DNA from: CAVSJO01 sp963728445
Lineage (GTDB): Bacteria > Gemmatimonadota > Gemmatimonadetes > Longimicrobiales > RSA9
Assembly (NCBI GenBank): GCA_963728445.1
Contig: CAVSJO010000003.1
Location: forward strand, 58,910 to 122,909
Length of the DNA stretch: 64,000 nt
Direction of reading: 5' to 3'
Shown: piece after piece, positions 25,287 through 33,456 of the stretch
Numbering within the stretch: position 1 is the stretch's first letter
How the letters are laid out: every line of letters starts with the position of its first letter
Made by a program: the position numbers and the translations under genes
The notes under the pieces: model-generated
The model's input: only the letters and a program-made list of their open reading frames with translations
Databases searched by the model: none
Told to the model about the DNA's origin: nothing

Positions 25287-26603
25287 CTAGTGCTCACGCG
25301 CGGCGATCTGCCGTTCGATGGACGCCTGGAGAGACGGGAGATAGCGCAGTGCGTTCTCGTAGTAGACCTTCTTCAGCACCTCGTCGGGCAGCCCGATCCC
25401 GGAGATGTTGTAGCGGCCGTGGCCGGGAGAACCGCCGGGCGTGCGGATCTGCGCCGGGTGGTAGAAGTGCTCGTCGAAGGTCTCCAGGAACCGCCAGTGG
25501 GGGATCCAGAACTCGTCGACTCCCCGGCCCGGATTGCCATCGGAGCCGAAGAGGATCTGGTCCTGGTACTTGATGAAGAACTCACGCCAGAGCCTGGGCG
25601 CCCGGCCGAGATCCTGCACCGCTGCGGACATGTCGACCGACGCGTTCGGAAACTCGTCCAGGAATGCGGCGAGCTTCTGAGGGTCGTAGTAGAGCATGGC
25701 CATGTGGCACCAGATGAAACGAGTGTTCGGGTGCCGCCGCATCAGCCTCACCCGAGCCTTCTCGATCTCCTCGCGGGGAGGCCCGTCCGTGTAGAGGTTG
25801 GTCTCACCCTCGTGGTGCCAGAGTCCCGCTTCGTAGCGCTCGTTCAGCGGACCGATGGGATAGAACCGCCCGACCGAATCGCTCGTGTGGATGACCACGG
25901 GGATGTTGTATCGGGCCGCCATCTCCCAGATCGGGTCGAGGCGAGGATCGTCCGCCTGGATGAAGGAACCGTCGGGGTTCTTCCATTCCTGCCCGATCGC
26001 CTTGCTCACCTCCCCCATGCAGGGCGCCCCGGCCTTGAACGCTCTCTCCATCTCCGCGGCCACCCGCTCCGGCCAGCCGGGGACACGGATGCTGTCGTCC
26101 CCTCCCCTGCCGATGTTGAAGCAGTTGACGACCCGGTCGCGGTACGGCTTGCCCGCGGCGAGCACGCTGTCGAGGTGCGCTCCGCTGCCGGCGCTCATGT
26201 TCCAGATCACGCCGACGCCGGTGGAATCCATTCTCGCGATCAGCGCCTCGTACGCCGCGTGCGTCGTGAGCCCTCCGGCATGAACGTGCACGTCGATCGC
26301 CGGATACTTAGCCCGGTAGATGTTCGTCCGGGGAAGGCGAAGCAGGATGTACGGCATGGGCGGCGTCTCGATGCCGTCCCGGTGCCATCCCGGGGGCGGG
26401 GCCGTGGCCTGCAGTGGCGGCATGGGCGGAACCCACGTCGCGCCTTCCGCCACGCTGTCCGGAGCTCTCGGGAGAACCGGGATCACGGTGCCATCCCGGG
26501 ACCGCAGGACTCCATCGTCCTGCTGCGCCTCGACGGCTCCGGCGGACAGGACCGTGCCCCACGCGATCCCCGAGACGATCAGTAGTGACGCAACAGTGCG
26601 CAT
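25287..26603 (-). CDS. Exported amidohydrolase-2 family hydrolase
   Basis: ATG at 26603 starts a signal peptide (MRTVASLLIVSGIAWG ... VEAQ) in a 438-residue protein. The metal-binding AIDVHVHAG opens the TIM-barrel, later VVIHTSD and FIWCHMA supply further His residues, and LFGSDGNPGR the terminal Asp. The amidohydrolase-2 group includes decarboxylases and lactonases. Between a PQQ dehydrogenase and a fructuronate reductase, a periplasmic lactonase acting on an oxidised sugar is the most attractive idea, but unproven. The next gene starts without a gap. Confidence 0.75.
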   Translation of the reverse strand: MRTVASLLIVSGIAWGTVLSAGAVEAQQDDGVLRSRDGTVIPVLPRAPDSVAEGATWVPPMPPLQATAPPPGWHRDGIETPPMPYILLRLPRTNIYRAKYPAIDVHVHAGGLTTHAAYEALIARMDSTGVGVIWNMSAGSGAHLDSVLAAGKPYRDRVVNCFNIGRGGDDSIRVPGWPERVAAEMERAFKAGAPCMGEVSKAIGQEWKNPDGSFIQADDPRLDPIWEMAARYNIPVVIHTSDSVGRFYPIGPLNERYEAGLWHHEGETNLYTDGPPREEIEKARVRLMRRHPNTRFIWCHMAMLYYDPQKLAAFLDEFPNASVDMSAAVQDLGRAPRLWREFFIKYQDQILFGSDGNPGRGVDEFWIPHWRFLETFDEHFYHPAQIRTPGGSPGHGRYNISGIGLPDEVLKKVYYENALRYLPSLQASIERQIAAREH

Positions 26604-26712
26604 CGATTCATGCCTCCAGTTCCAGGGATCGGCGTCCGGAATACCTGTCCGGATCCGCGAAAAGGCCTTCGGTTCTGTCCGACCGCGCAGCGGGTCCTCG
26701 ACTTCCGGACAG

Positions 26713-28848
26713 CTAGCCGCGGCCGAGCGCCCGCACCAGGTAGTCGACGATTGCGTTCTGCTGCGCCGGCGTGGTCGTATCCAGGAAGCCGCGTCGGTTG
26801 AAATCCTCGACCAGGAGCCGCCACTCCTGCTCCGTTCTGCGCGTCGATACGATCCGGTCGGCCGAGTGGCAGCTGGTGCAGGCCTCCTGCACCAGCTCAC
26901 GGCCCGGCAGCTCCGGCAGCTGCGCTCCCTCCATGCCGCCGAGATACCCGTCTGGCGGAGGCTCCACGGGCGGCGGCGACAGCGGCTTCCGGGGCTCCAT
27001 CGACGGGACCGGTGCGTCCGCGTTCAGCGCGAACGTGTACAGGCGTCCCGGAGCGTGGCTGCCGCCTCGCCCGGTCATGACCGAGACGTACTGGCGGCCG
27101 TCGATCCTGTAGGTGACCGGATTCGCGAATCCCGGCGCGAGAGGAAACTCCCAGACCTTCTCGCCCGTGTCCGCGCGATAGGCGTCGAACGTTCCGCTGC
27201 CGTTGCCGTGGAACACCAGGTTGCCCGCCGTGGTGAGCGTGCCCCCGCTCACCCCCGGCCTGTCGAATCGGATGCGCCAGCGTTCCTTCTGTGTGACGGG
27301 ATCCCAGGCAACCAGGAACGCCCCGGAGCCGCCCAGGCCCACCACCTGCGGATCCATCTCCCGATCCCGGCCGCCCTGGAATGCCGCAGTGCTACGGGCG
27401 CCGGGTCCGCCGGAGGCGGCGGCGCCTCCCGATCCCCCATCGGGGGAGGGCCGCCGTCGCCCCATTCCGAGGCCCATCCGCCCCGGCTGGACCGAGAAGT
27501 CGGGGTCCACGGAATACCAGCGCGACGTCTCCTGCCCCGGCACGTAGACGAGGCCGGTGGCCGGATTCCACGACATCGCATGCCAGTTGTGCGCTCCGTC
27601 GGAACCCGGCGAGACCTCGGCGCCCTGGATCCCGTAGCGGGCGACGTCGGTCTCGATGGGGCGACCGGCCGAATCGTATCCGCTTGCCCACGTGACCTTC
27701 GTGAACGGCTTTGCCGACAGGAACTCGCCCGTCACGCGGTCGAGGACGAAGAAGAACCCGTTCTTCGGAGCCTGCATGATGGCGTGGCGCTTCCGGCCGT
27801 CCAGGACGAGATCGGCGAGAATGAGCGGCTGCGTCGCGGCGTAGTCCCAGTCGTCGCCCGGCGTCGTCTGATAGTGCCAAACGTATTCGCCCGTCCGCGG
27901 ACGAACCGCCATGATCGAGGCCAGATACAGGTTGTCGCCGCCTCCGGGGCTGCGGATGTCGCGGGGCCACGGCCCCCCATTGCCGACCCCGACGTACAGG
28001 AGGTCGAGCTCCGGGTCGTAGGCCATCCCGTCCCACACCGTCCCGCCGCCTCCGTACCTCCACCACGCCCCGCTCCACGTCTTCGCGGCACGGGCGAGCG
28101 CTTCGCTCTCGAACGGCTTCGTGGGGTCGCCGGGAACGGTGTAGAAGCGCCAGACGAGCTCTCCCGTCTCGGCATCGTACGCGGACACGTATCCCCGGAT
28201 CCCGAACTCGGCGCCGCTGTTGCCGACGATCACCATTCCGTCGATGATCCGGGGCGCACCCGTGATGCTGTAGTCGTCCTCGGGGCTCGTGACCGCCGCG
28301 GTCCAGACCTCCGTGCCCGTCTTCGCGTCGAGGGCGACCAGTCGGCCGTCCAGCGTTCCGACGTAGACCCTGCCTTCGTACAGGGCGACGCCGCGATTCA
28401 CGGGACCGCAGCACAGCGCGGGACCGCGGCGGTATCGGACTCCCAGCGAATCCGTGACCCACTCCTGATGGGGGATCTGCGGGTCCCAGCGCCACTTCTC
28501 CTCCCCCGTCCTTGCGTCCACCGCGAAGACGACGCTCCAGGTCAGGGTGCCGTATAGCGTGCCGCCGGCCTCGATCGGGGTGCCTTCGATCTGACCCGCG
28601 TAGGACGCCGGCTGGTACGACCACGCGAGGCCGAGCTGGCCTGCGTTGCCGGCGTCGATCTGGTCCAGCGGACTGAAGTGGGTCTCGGAATAGTCCCGGC
28701 CATAGCCGAGCCAGTCGTCGGCCGGCGCAGCAAGCAGTTCCCGATCGCCGGGATACCGTCCGGTGTCCGTTCCGTCGATCGCCGCGCACGCTCCCGCCGT
28801 GAGCAGCAATAGCGCCGGAAGCAACCACCGTCGTGTCATGCCCATCAT
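26713..28848 (-). CDS. PQQ-dependent dehydrogenase with C-terminal cytochrome c (quinohaemoprotein)
   Basis: The ATG cluster at 28848/28845/28839 starts a signal with lipobox-like TAGACAA. The 711-residue protein has PQQ-propeller blades (KTGTEVWTAAV, ETGELVWRFY, TGEYVWHYQ), the adjacent-cysteine pair ALCCGPVN near 146 that forms the vicinal disulphide, catalytic-region DNLYLAS and GDDWDYA, and near 656 a CTSCH haem-c site. Electrons pass from an alcohol or aldose to the respiratory chain in the periplasm. A Gly/Ser/Pro-rich insert lies near 460-495. It is first in the uronate operon, and its promoter region carries the element shared with susC. Confidence 0.85.
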   Translation of the reverse strand: MMGMTRRWLLPALLLLTAGACAAIDGTDTGRYPGDRELLAAPADDWLGYGRDYSETHFSPLDQIDAGNAGQLGLAWSYQPASYAGQIEGTPIEAGGTLYGTLTWSVVFAVDARTGEEKWRWDPQIPHQEWVTDSLGVRYRRGPALCCGPVNRGVALYEGRVYVGTLDGRLVALDAKTGTEVWTAAVTSPEDDYSITGAPRIIDGMVIVGNSGAEFGIRGYVSAYDAETGELVWRFYTVPGDPTKPFESEALARAAKTWSGAWWRYGGGGTVWDGMAYDPELDLLYVGVGNGGPWPRDIRSPGGGDNLYLASIMAVRPRTGEYVWHYQTTPGDDWDYAATQPLILADLVLDGRKRHAIMQAPKNGFFFVLDRVTGEFLSAKPFTKVTWASGYDSAGRPIETDVARYGIQGAEVSPGSDGAHNWHAMSWNPATGLVYVPGQETSRWYSVDPDFSVQPGRMGLGMGRRRPSPDGGSGGAAASGGPGARSTAAFQGGRDREMDPQVVGLGGSGAFLVAWDPVTQKERWRIRFDRPGVSGGTLTTAGNLVFHGNGSGTFDAYRADTGEKVWEFPLAPGFANPVTYRIDGRQYVSVMTGRGGSHAPGRLYTFALNADAPVPSMEPRKPLSPPPVEPPPDGYLGGMEGAQLPELPGRELVQEACTSCHSADRIVSTRRTEQEWRLLVEDFNRRGFLDTTTPAQQNAIVDYLVRALGRG

Positions 28849-28877
28849 CGCAGCGACCTCGCCCCCTCTGGTCGACA

Positions 28878-28892
28878 TTGCCCGCCGGGCAA
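28878..28892. promoter_or_regulatory. Perfect inverted repeat before the PQQ-dehydrogenase gene
   Basis: TTGCCCG-C-CGGGCAA is a perfect 15-bp inverted repeat, 29 bp upstream of the start at 28848 and between that start and the shared element at 28912-28942. The position suits a repressor site on the operon promoter. The binding protein is unknown. Confidence 0.45.
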
Positions 28893-28911
28893 CAGCACGA
28901 GTATCCGAAGG

Positions 28912-28942
28912 GGGAATCCTTGAAGCGGCGGATCTTACCAAC
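28912..28942 (-). promoter_or_regulatory. Shared two-part element heading the uronate operon
   Basis: GGGAATCC (28912-28919), seven bases, then GGCGGATCTTACCAAC (28927-28942). Exactly the same two blocks with the same seven-base spacing occur at 52652-52682 upstream of susC. Read on the minus strand, towards the operon, the order is GTTGGTAAGATCCGCC, N7, GGATTCCC. It lies 63 bp upstream of the PQQ-dehydrogenase start and about 107 bp upstream of uxaC on the other strand. A common regulator or specialised promoter is inferred. Confidence 0.7.
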
Positions 28943-29048
28943 TCCGGACGCAGGAACGGAGCAAGCTCGATGTCGGCCGGAACTGGTCGCGGTTCGGGCG
29001 ACGGCGCATATTCTGCCGGGCCCACGTGCTTCCGATCGCGAAAGCGAC

Positions 29049-30523
29049 GTGCGGCGGACGACCATCCTGGATCGCCACGACAGCCCGGAGGAGCGGATTC
29101 CCGACAGCGGCCCTCTCCACGTAGATCGATTCTTCGACCCCGACCGGGGCGTACGACGCGTTGCGCGGAGTCTCTGGGAGGAGGCGAAGTCGCTTCCGCT
29201 CGTCTGCCCCCACGGACACGTGGATCCCGCCAGTCCTCGCCGAGGACCGCCCCTTCCTGGAGCCGATGAGTGCGTTGATCCATCCGGACCACTACCTCGT
29301 CCGGATGCTCTACTCGCGTGGCGTTCGCCTCGAATCGCTCGGGCTTCCGAGCCGCGACGGGACACCGGGCGAGCCTGACCCGCGTCGTGGCTGGCAGGCG
29401 TTCGCGGACCACGTTCATCTTTTCCGGGCAACGCCTTCGGGCGCGTGGCTGAACTTCGTGCTCCACGAGGTCTTCGGCGTGGACAGGACGCTGACGGCCG
29501 GGACGGCACCGTCGATATACGACGAGATCCGCGAGAAGCTGGCGGCTCCGGAGTTCCGCCCTCGGGCACTCTTCGAGCGCTTCGGCATCGAGGTTCTCGC
29601 CACCACGGATGCGGCGGAGGATCCGCTGGAGGCGCATCGACGGCTCGCGGAGTCGGGCTGGGCGGGCCGCGTGATTCCCACGTTCCGACCGGACGCACTC
29701 TTCCACATCGCGGATCCCGGGTGGCCCGCCCGCCTGGAGGACCTCGAAGGGGCGTGCGGCTACGGGATCAGGGACTACGACGCGTTCGTCCGAGCGCTGG
29801 AGGACCGGCGGACCTTCTTTCGTTCGATGGGAGCCACGGCCACGGACCACGCCGTCGTTCAGCCTCGCGTGACGGGAACGTCACGAGAAGCCGCGGCCCG
29901 AGCTTTCGCGGCCGCGCTCGAGGGGCGGGCGGACGCGGAAGACCAGCGTCGCTTCGAAGGCTGGATGCTGATGGAGATGGCGCGCATGTCGGCCGACGAC
30001 GGGATGGTGATGCAGCTCCGTGCGGGCGCCCTCCGCAATCACGATCGAGCGCTGTTCGACCGCTATGGTCCCGATCGGGGCGGGGACATCCCCGTCGCCG
30101 TGGAATTCACACGGAGCCTGCAGCCGTTGCTCAACGAGTACGGAAACGAGCCACGGCTCACCCTCGTGCTCTTCACGCTGGACGAGTCGACCTATGCGCG
30201 GGAGCTGGCCCCCCTCGCCGGACACTACCCGGCCCTCCGCCTGGGGCCACCGTGGTGGTTCCACGACTCCGTCGAGGGCATTCGCCGGTACCTCGACAGG
30301 ACGGTGGAAACGGCAGGATTCTACAACCTCGTCGGCTTCAACGACGACGCCCGCGTGCTCTTCTCGATCCCGGCTCGCCATGACATGGCTCGCAGAGTCA
30401 GCGCGAACTGGCTCGCAGCGCGGGTCGGCCGAGCACGTCCTGGACCTGCAGGACGCTCGGGAGCTGATCCGCGCCCTCGCCTACGACCTGCCGAAGGAGG
30501 CGTACCGGCTCGTGCCTGGATGA
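29049..30523 (+). CDS. uxaC: Uronate isomerase (two apparent frameshifts)
   Basis: Three frames together encode one UxaC. The first carries DRFFDPDRGVRRVARSL and the metal-binding CPHGHVDP; the second, from about 29229, VLAEDRPFLEP through PWWFHDSVEGI, DRTVETAGFYNLVGFNDDAR and ARHDMARRVSANWLA; the third, from about 30432, AEHVLDLQDARELIRALAYDL to the stop. Removing one C near 29225-29229 and one G near 30427-30433 yields about 490 residues, matching the family, with no internal stops. The GTG at 29049 is the best start in the first frame. It isomerises D-glucuronate or D-galacturonate to fructuronate or tagaturonate, feeding the divergent operon. As written it would be inactive. Confidence 0.75.
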
Positions 30524-30568
30524 GCTCGCGGCCTCGGCGGCCGGCAGACGCCCGTTGGAATCACACCG

Positions 30569-31786
30569 TCAGGCGATCTGGGGAGCAGCGAGATCCCGCG
30601 CCAGCACGAGCGCCGCGGCCCCGCGGAGGCGCGGGTAGGGCTCGTGGTCCGGGACGACGGGAGTCTCGGCGGCTGCCGGCGTGAGCGCCCGGGCCCGGAG
30701 CACGACTCGCAGGGGGGGTTCGATGATGTCCCAGGCCGCAGCGATGTCGCCGGCGATGTAGATCCGCGCCGGATTCAATGCGTGAACCGCTACAGAAACA
30801 CCGTGACCCAGGAACCGACCCGTTTCTTCCAGGGCGGCGCGTGCTCTCCCGTCGCCGTCGCGGGCGCGCGCGATCAATTCGGCGATCGTGAGCTCGATGT
30901 CCGTCAGTCGCGGCGCAATCGCCTCCGAACCCGCTCCATCCCCAGGTAGCGCGCGAGCGTGGCGAGGTTCGACGTGTGGGCCTCCAGGCACCCGCGGGAC
31001 CCGCACATGCACGGGGGCCCGGCCGGGTCGATGACCACGTGACCCAGCTCGCCGGCCAGGTGGCCGTGTCCCCGGACGACCTGCCCGTTCACGGCGACGC
31101 CGGCGCCGACACCTTCGAAGATGCTGATGTAGACGAAGTCGCCGCCCTGGTGCTCCGTCTCACCACCGAGCCACAGCTGAGCCAGTGCAGTGGCCCGGGC
31201 TGCATTCTCGATGAACACCGGGTGTCCCGTCGCCTCCTGGAGCGCATCACGGATGTTCACGTCGCGCCACCCGAGCTGGGGCGCGTTCAGCACGCGTCCG
31301 GTTTCCTGCTCCACCATGCCCGGTACCACCAGTCCGATGCCCTCGCAGCTTCCACGCTTGCGGTGGGTGCCCAGACTCGCGTCGATTCGCGACGCCACCT
31401 CGGCTACTACCCTCGTCCGGATCGGTGAGCGTCCGGAAGGACTCCAGGTGGATCGGGGTCCCGCCGAAGTCGCTCAGCATCAGCTGCGTGTGACCGAACC
31501 GGATGTCCACGGCCACCACGAGGCGGTCTTCGGTGCGGATCCTCAGGAGCTTCGGTTTCCGTCCGCGCGGGATGTCGACGGTATCGCCCTCGACGATCTT
31601 GCCCTCGTCCAGGAGCTCCGAGACGAGCGCGGTGATCGTCCCCCGGCTCATCTTCAGGTGGCGCGCCAGATCCGCGCGGGAGAGGGCGTCGTGCTCGTGG
31701 AGCAGGTTGAGCAGAATCCGTCGGTTGACGTCCCGGGCCGTGCCGCGGGTCGCACGGCGGAAGTCGTTGACGTTGATCTTTCTCAG
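30569..31786 (-). CDS. ROK-family transcriptional regulator (two apparent frameshifts)
   Basis: Three frames join into one 405-residue ROK regulator. The N-terminal winged helix is MRKINVNDFRRATRGTARD followed by ALSRADLARHLKMSRGTITALVSELLDEG; the sugar-kinase-like domain includes GIGLVVPGMV, FIENAARATALAQLWLGG and the zinc motif CMCGSRGCLEA; the C-terminus continues with GRFLGHGVSVAVHALNPARIYIAGD. One surplus base near 31421-31432 and one missing G in the G-run near 30940-30944 explain the breaks and leave the total length divisible by three. The best start is a CTG at 31786 with GGGGAGGA upstream; a TTG at 31867 is in frame but lies in an inverted repeat. NagC/Mlc-like control of sugar genes is expected. 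Confidence 0.75.
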
Positions 31787-31839
31787 GGGGTCCTCCCCTC
31801 GGGAATGCTTGCGTCCCGGGAGGCCGGGTGGTATTCTGT

Positions 31840-31876
31840 TCAGCGATTTAGTTCTCGCATCAAACAAAGTCGCTGA
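31840..31876. promoter_or_regulatory. Inverted repeat upstream of the ROK gene
   Basis: TCAGCGATTTAGTT (31840-31853) and AACAAAGTCGCTGA (31863-31876) are inverted copies matching at 12 of 14 positions around a nine-base spacer. The site is 54-90 bp upstream of the CTG start and between divergent ROK and sigma-factor genes. Autoregulation by the ROK protein is the simplest reading. Confidence 0.5.
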
Positions 31877-31973
31877 TCACCCGACATCCTGGCAAGCCTT
31901 ACGACTTCCGGAGCGGGGTCTGGCCCTTGTCCCTCCCTTGCGGCAGACCCCCTTGACATAAAAATCCGCCTTA

Positions 31974-31992
31974 TTGTTTGGAGTACGAACAA
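31974..31992. promoter_or_regulatory. Inverted repeat upstream of the ECF sigma gene
   Basis: TTGTTTG-GAGTA-CGAACAA has six of seven arm positions complementary. It ends 17 bp before the ATG at 32010, overlapping the expected leader or promoter. A TTGACA box at 31953-31958 lies nearby, but no well-spaced -10 box follows. This may be a repressor site. Confidence 0.35.
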
Positions 31993-32009
31993 ACTGTCGG
32001 GAGGTGCGT

Positions 32010-32606
32010 ATGGCCCGTCCGCTGCCGCTGCCTGAAACACAACTGCGTGACTCCCAATCGCCCGGCGCCGCCGGAGCCCAGCTCATGCCCCGCATCCGCG
32101 CCGGCGAGGCCGGTGCGCTCGATGGCCTGGTCCGACAGCACTGGTCGTGCCTGGTCCGGTACGCGCACCGGATGCTGGGCTCGGACGACGAAGCCAAGGA
32201 CGTCGCCCAGGAGGTCTTCATCCGCGCGTGGGAGACGCGGGAACGGTGGCAGCCGGGCGGTTCCGAAAAGGCCTTCCTGATCCACGTAGCCCGCAACCTC
32301 TGCCTTCAGCGCCTCCGCCGCGCCAGGGTCCGTCAACGCTCCAAGCCGAAGGTCGGGCCAGGGTCGAAGGCGCGCCCTCGCACCCCGATGGACGAGGTGT
32401 ATCACGGGGAGCTCAGACAGGCCCTGCTCAGAGCCCTCGGATGCCTCCCCGACCGGCGCCGGGAGGCGTTCGTCCTGGTGCGTGTGGACGGCCTGAGCCT
32501 CGGAGCAGCCGCCGAACGAATGGGGGTGACCAAGCGGACGGTGGCCAACCACGTCGACATGGCCCGCTGCGACCTCAGACAGACGCTCCAGGCGTTCGCG
32601 AACTGA
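32010..32606 (+). CDS. ECF-type RNA polymerase sigma factor
   Basis: ATG at 32010 follows GGGAGG and gives 198 residues. Region 2 is visible as LVRQHWSCLVRYAHRMLGSDDEAKDVAQEVFIRAW (residues about 40-75) and region 4 as LGCLPDRRREAFVLVRVDGLSLGAAAERMGVTKRTVANHV (about 145-185), separated by a basic linker. No anti-sigma factor gene is adjacent. nagB starts 34 bp downstream on the same strand, so the sigma factor may be co-transcribed with amino-sugar genes. It could direct expression of the neighbouring SusCD-type operon, as ECF factors do in Bacteroidota, but no link is shown. Confidence 0.88.
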   Translation: MARPLPLPETQLRDSQSPGAAGAQLMPRIRAGEAGALDGLVRQHWSCLVRYAHRMLGSDDEAKDVAQEVFIRAWETRERWQPGGSEKAFLIHVARNLCLQRLRRARVRQRSKPKVGPGSKARPRTPMDEVYHGELRQALLRALGCLPDRRREAFVLVRVDGLSLGAAAERMGVTKRTVANHVDMARCDLRQTLQAFAN

Positions 32607-32640
32607 GCGGCGAGGGCACATCCACACCTGGAGGACCGCG

Positions 32641-33424
32641 ATGGAAGTCGATCATCCAGCAGGACTACGAGCAGATGAGCAGGCTCGCGGCGCAGTTCGT
32701 CGTCGAGGTCATCAACGCCAAGCCCAGCGCCGTGCTGGGCATGGCGACCGGGTCCACCCCGCTGGGGCTCTATCAGGAACTGGTGCGGCTGCACAGGGAA
32801 GAACAACTCGATTTCTCCCGCGTCACGACCTTCAACCTCGACGAATACGTGGGTCTGGGAGCGAATCATCCGCAGAGCTACTATTACTTCATGCACGAGA
32901 ATTTCTTCAAGCACGTAAACATACCACCCCATAATATCAATATCCCATCCGGGACCACCAGTAACTACCCGGCCTTCTGCGAATGGTACGAACAGCGCAT
33001 CGCGGATTCTGGCGGAATCGACCTGCAGATCCTGGGCATCGGCTCGGATGGCCACATCGCGTTCAACGAGCCGACCAGCTCACTCAGCTCACGCACGCGA
33101 CTCAAGACGCTGTCGAGGCAGACGATCGGCGACAACGCGCGATTCTTCGAGCGCCGGGAGGACGTGCCGATCTACGCGATCACGATGGGCGTCGGAACCA
33201 TTCTGGACGCACGAAAGCTGATCCTTGTGGCAAGCGGATCGGGCAAGGCCGACGCCATTTCGAAGGCCGTCGAAGGCCCCGTCACGAGCATGATCACCGC
33301 GAGTGCCCTTCAGATGCACCGCGATGCGACGGTGATCGTCGACAGGGAGGCGGCCGCTGCACTCACGATGCGTGACTACTACGACTTCATCTACGCCGCG
33401 AAGCCGGCGGCGCCACGGTTCTGA
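32641..33424 (+). CDS. nagB: Glucosamine-6-phosphate deaminase (frameshift at the N-terminus)
   Basis: A GGAGG precedes the ATG at 32641, whose first codons (Met-Glu-Val) match NagB, but one surplus G near 32650 throws the frame. Without it the sequence continues IIQQDYEQMSRLAAQFV. The rest is canonical: GMATGSTPLGLYQEL, TTFNLDEYVGL with the catalytic Asp, LGIGSDGHIAFNEP with the catalytic Asp-Gly-His, and EGPVTSMITASALQMH. The corrected length is about 260 residues. It converts glucosamine-6-phosphate to fructose-6-phosphate and ammonia. An in-frame ATG at 32675 would give a shortened form. The segment 32860-32960 is clearly AT-richer than neighbouring genes. Confidence 0.85.
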
Positions 33425-33456
33425 ACGGTCGGTGCGCCTCCTCCGGTGAGGTTTCC

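Noticed and set aside
26645..26712. CTGTCCGG / CCGGACAG inverted ends between PQQ and amidohydrolase genes
   Set aside because: Only eight bases on each side of a 52-nt interior; no T-run or tight dyad, so too weak to call a terminator or operator.
29161..30684. Open frame running past the uxaC stop as a separate 507-residue protein
   Set aside because: Its first and last parts are out of frame with UxaC homology; the true gene switches frames and ends at 30523.
31953..31958. TTGACA as a sigma-70 -35 box before the ECF gene
   Set aside because: No acceptable -10 hexamer at 16-18 bp; recorded only as a comment.
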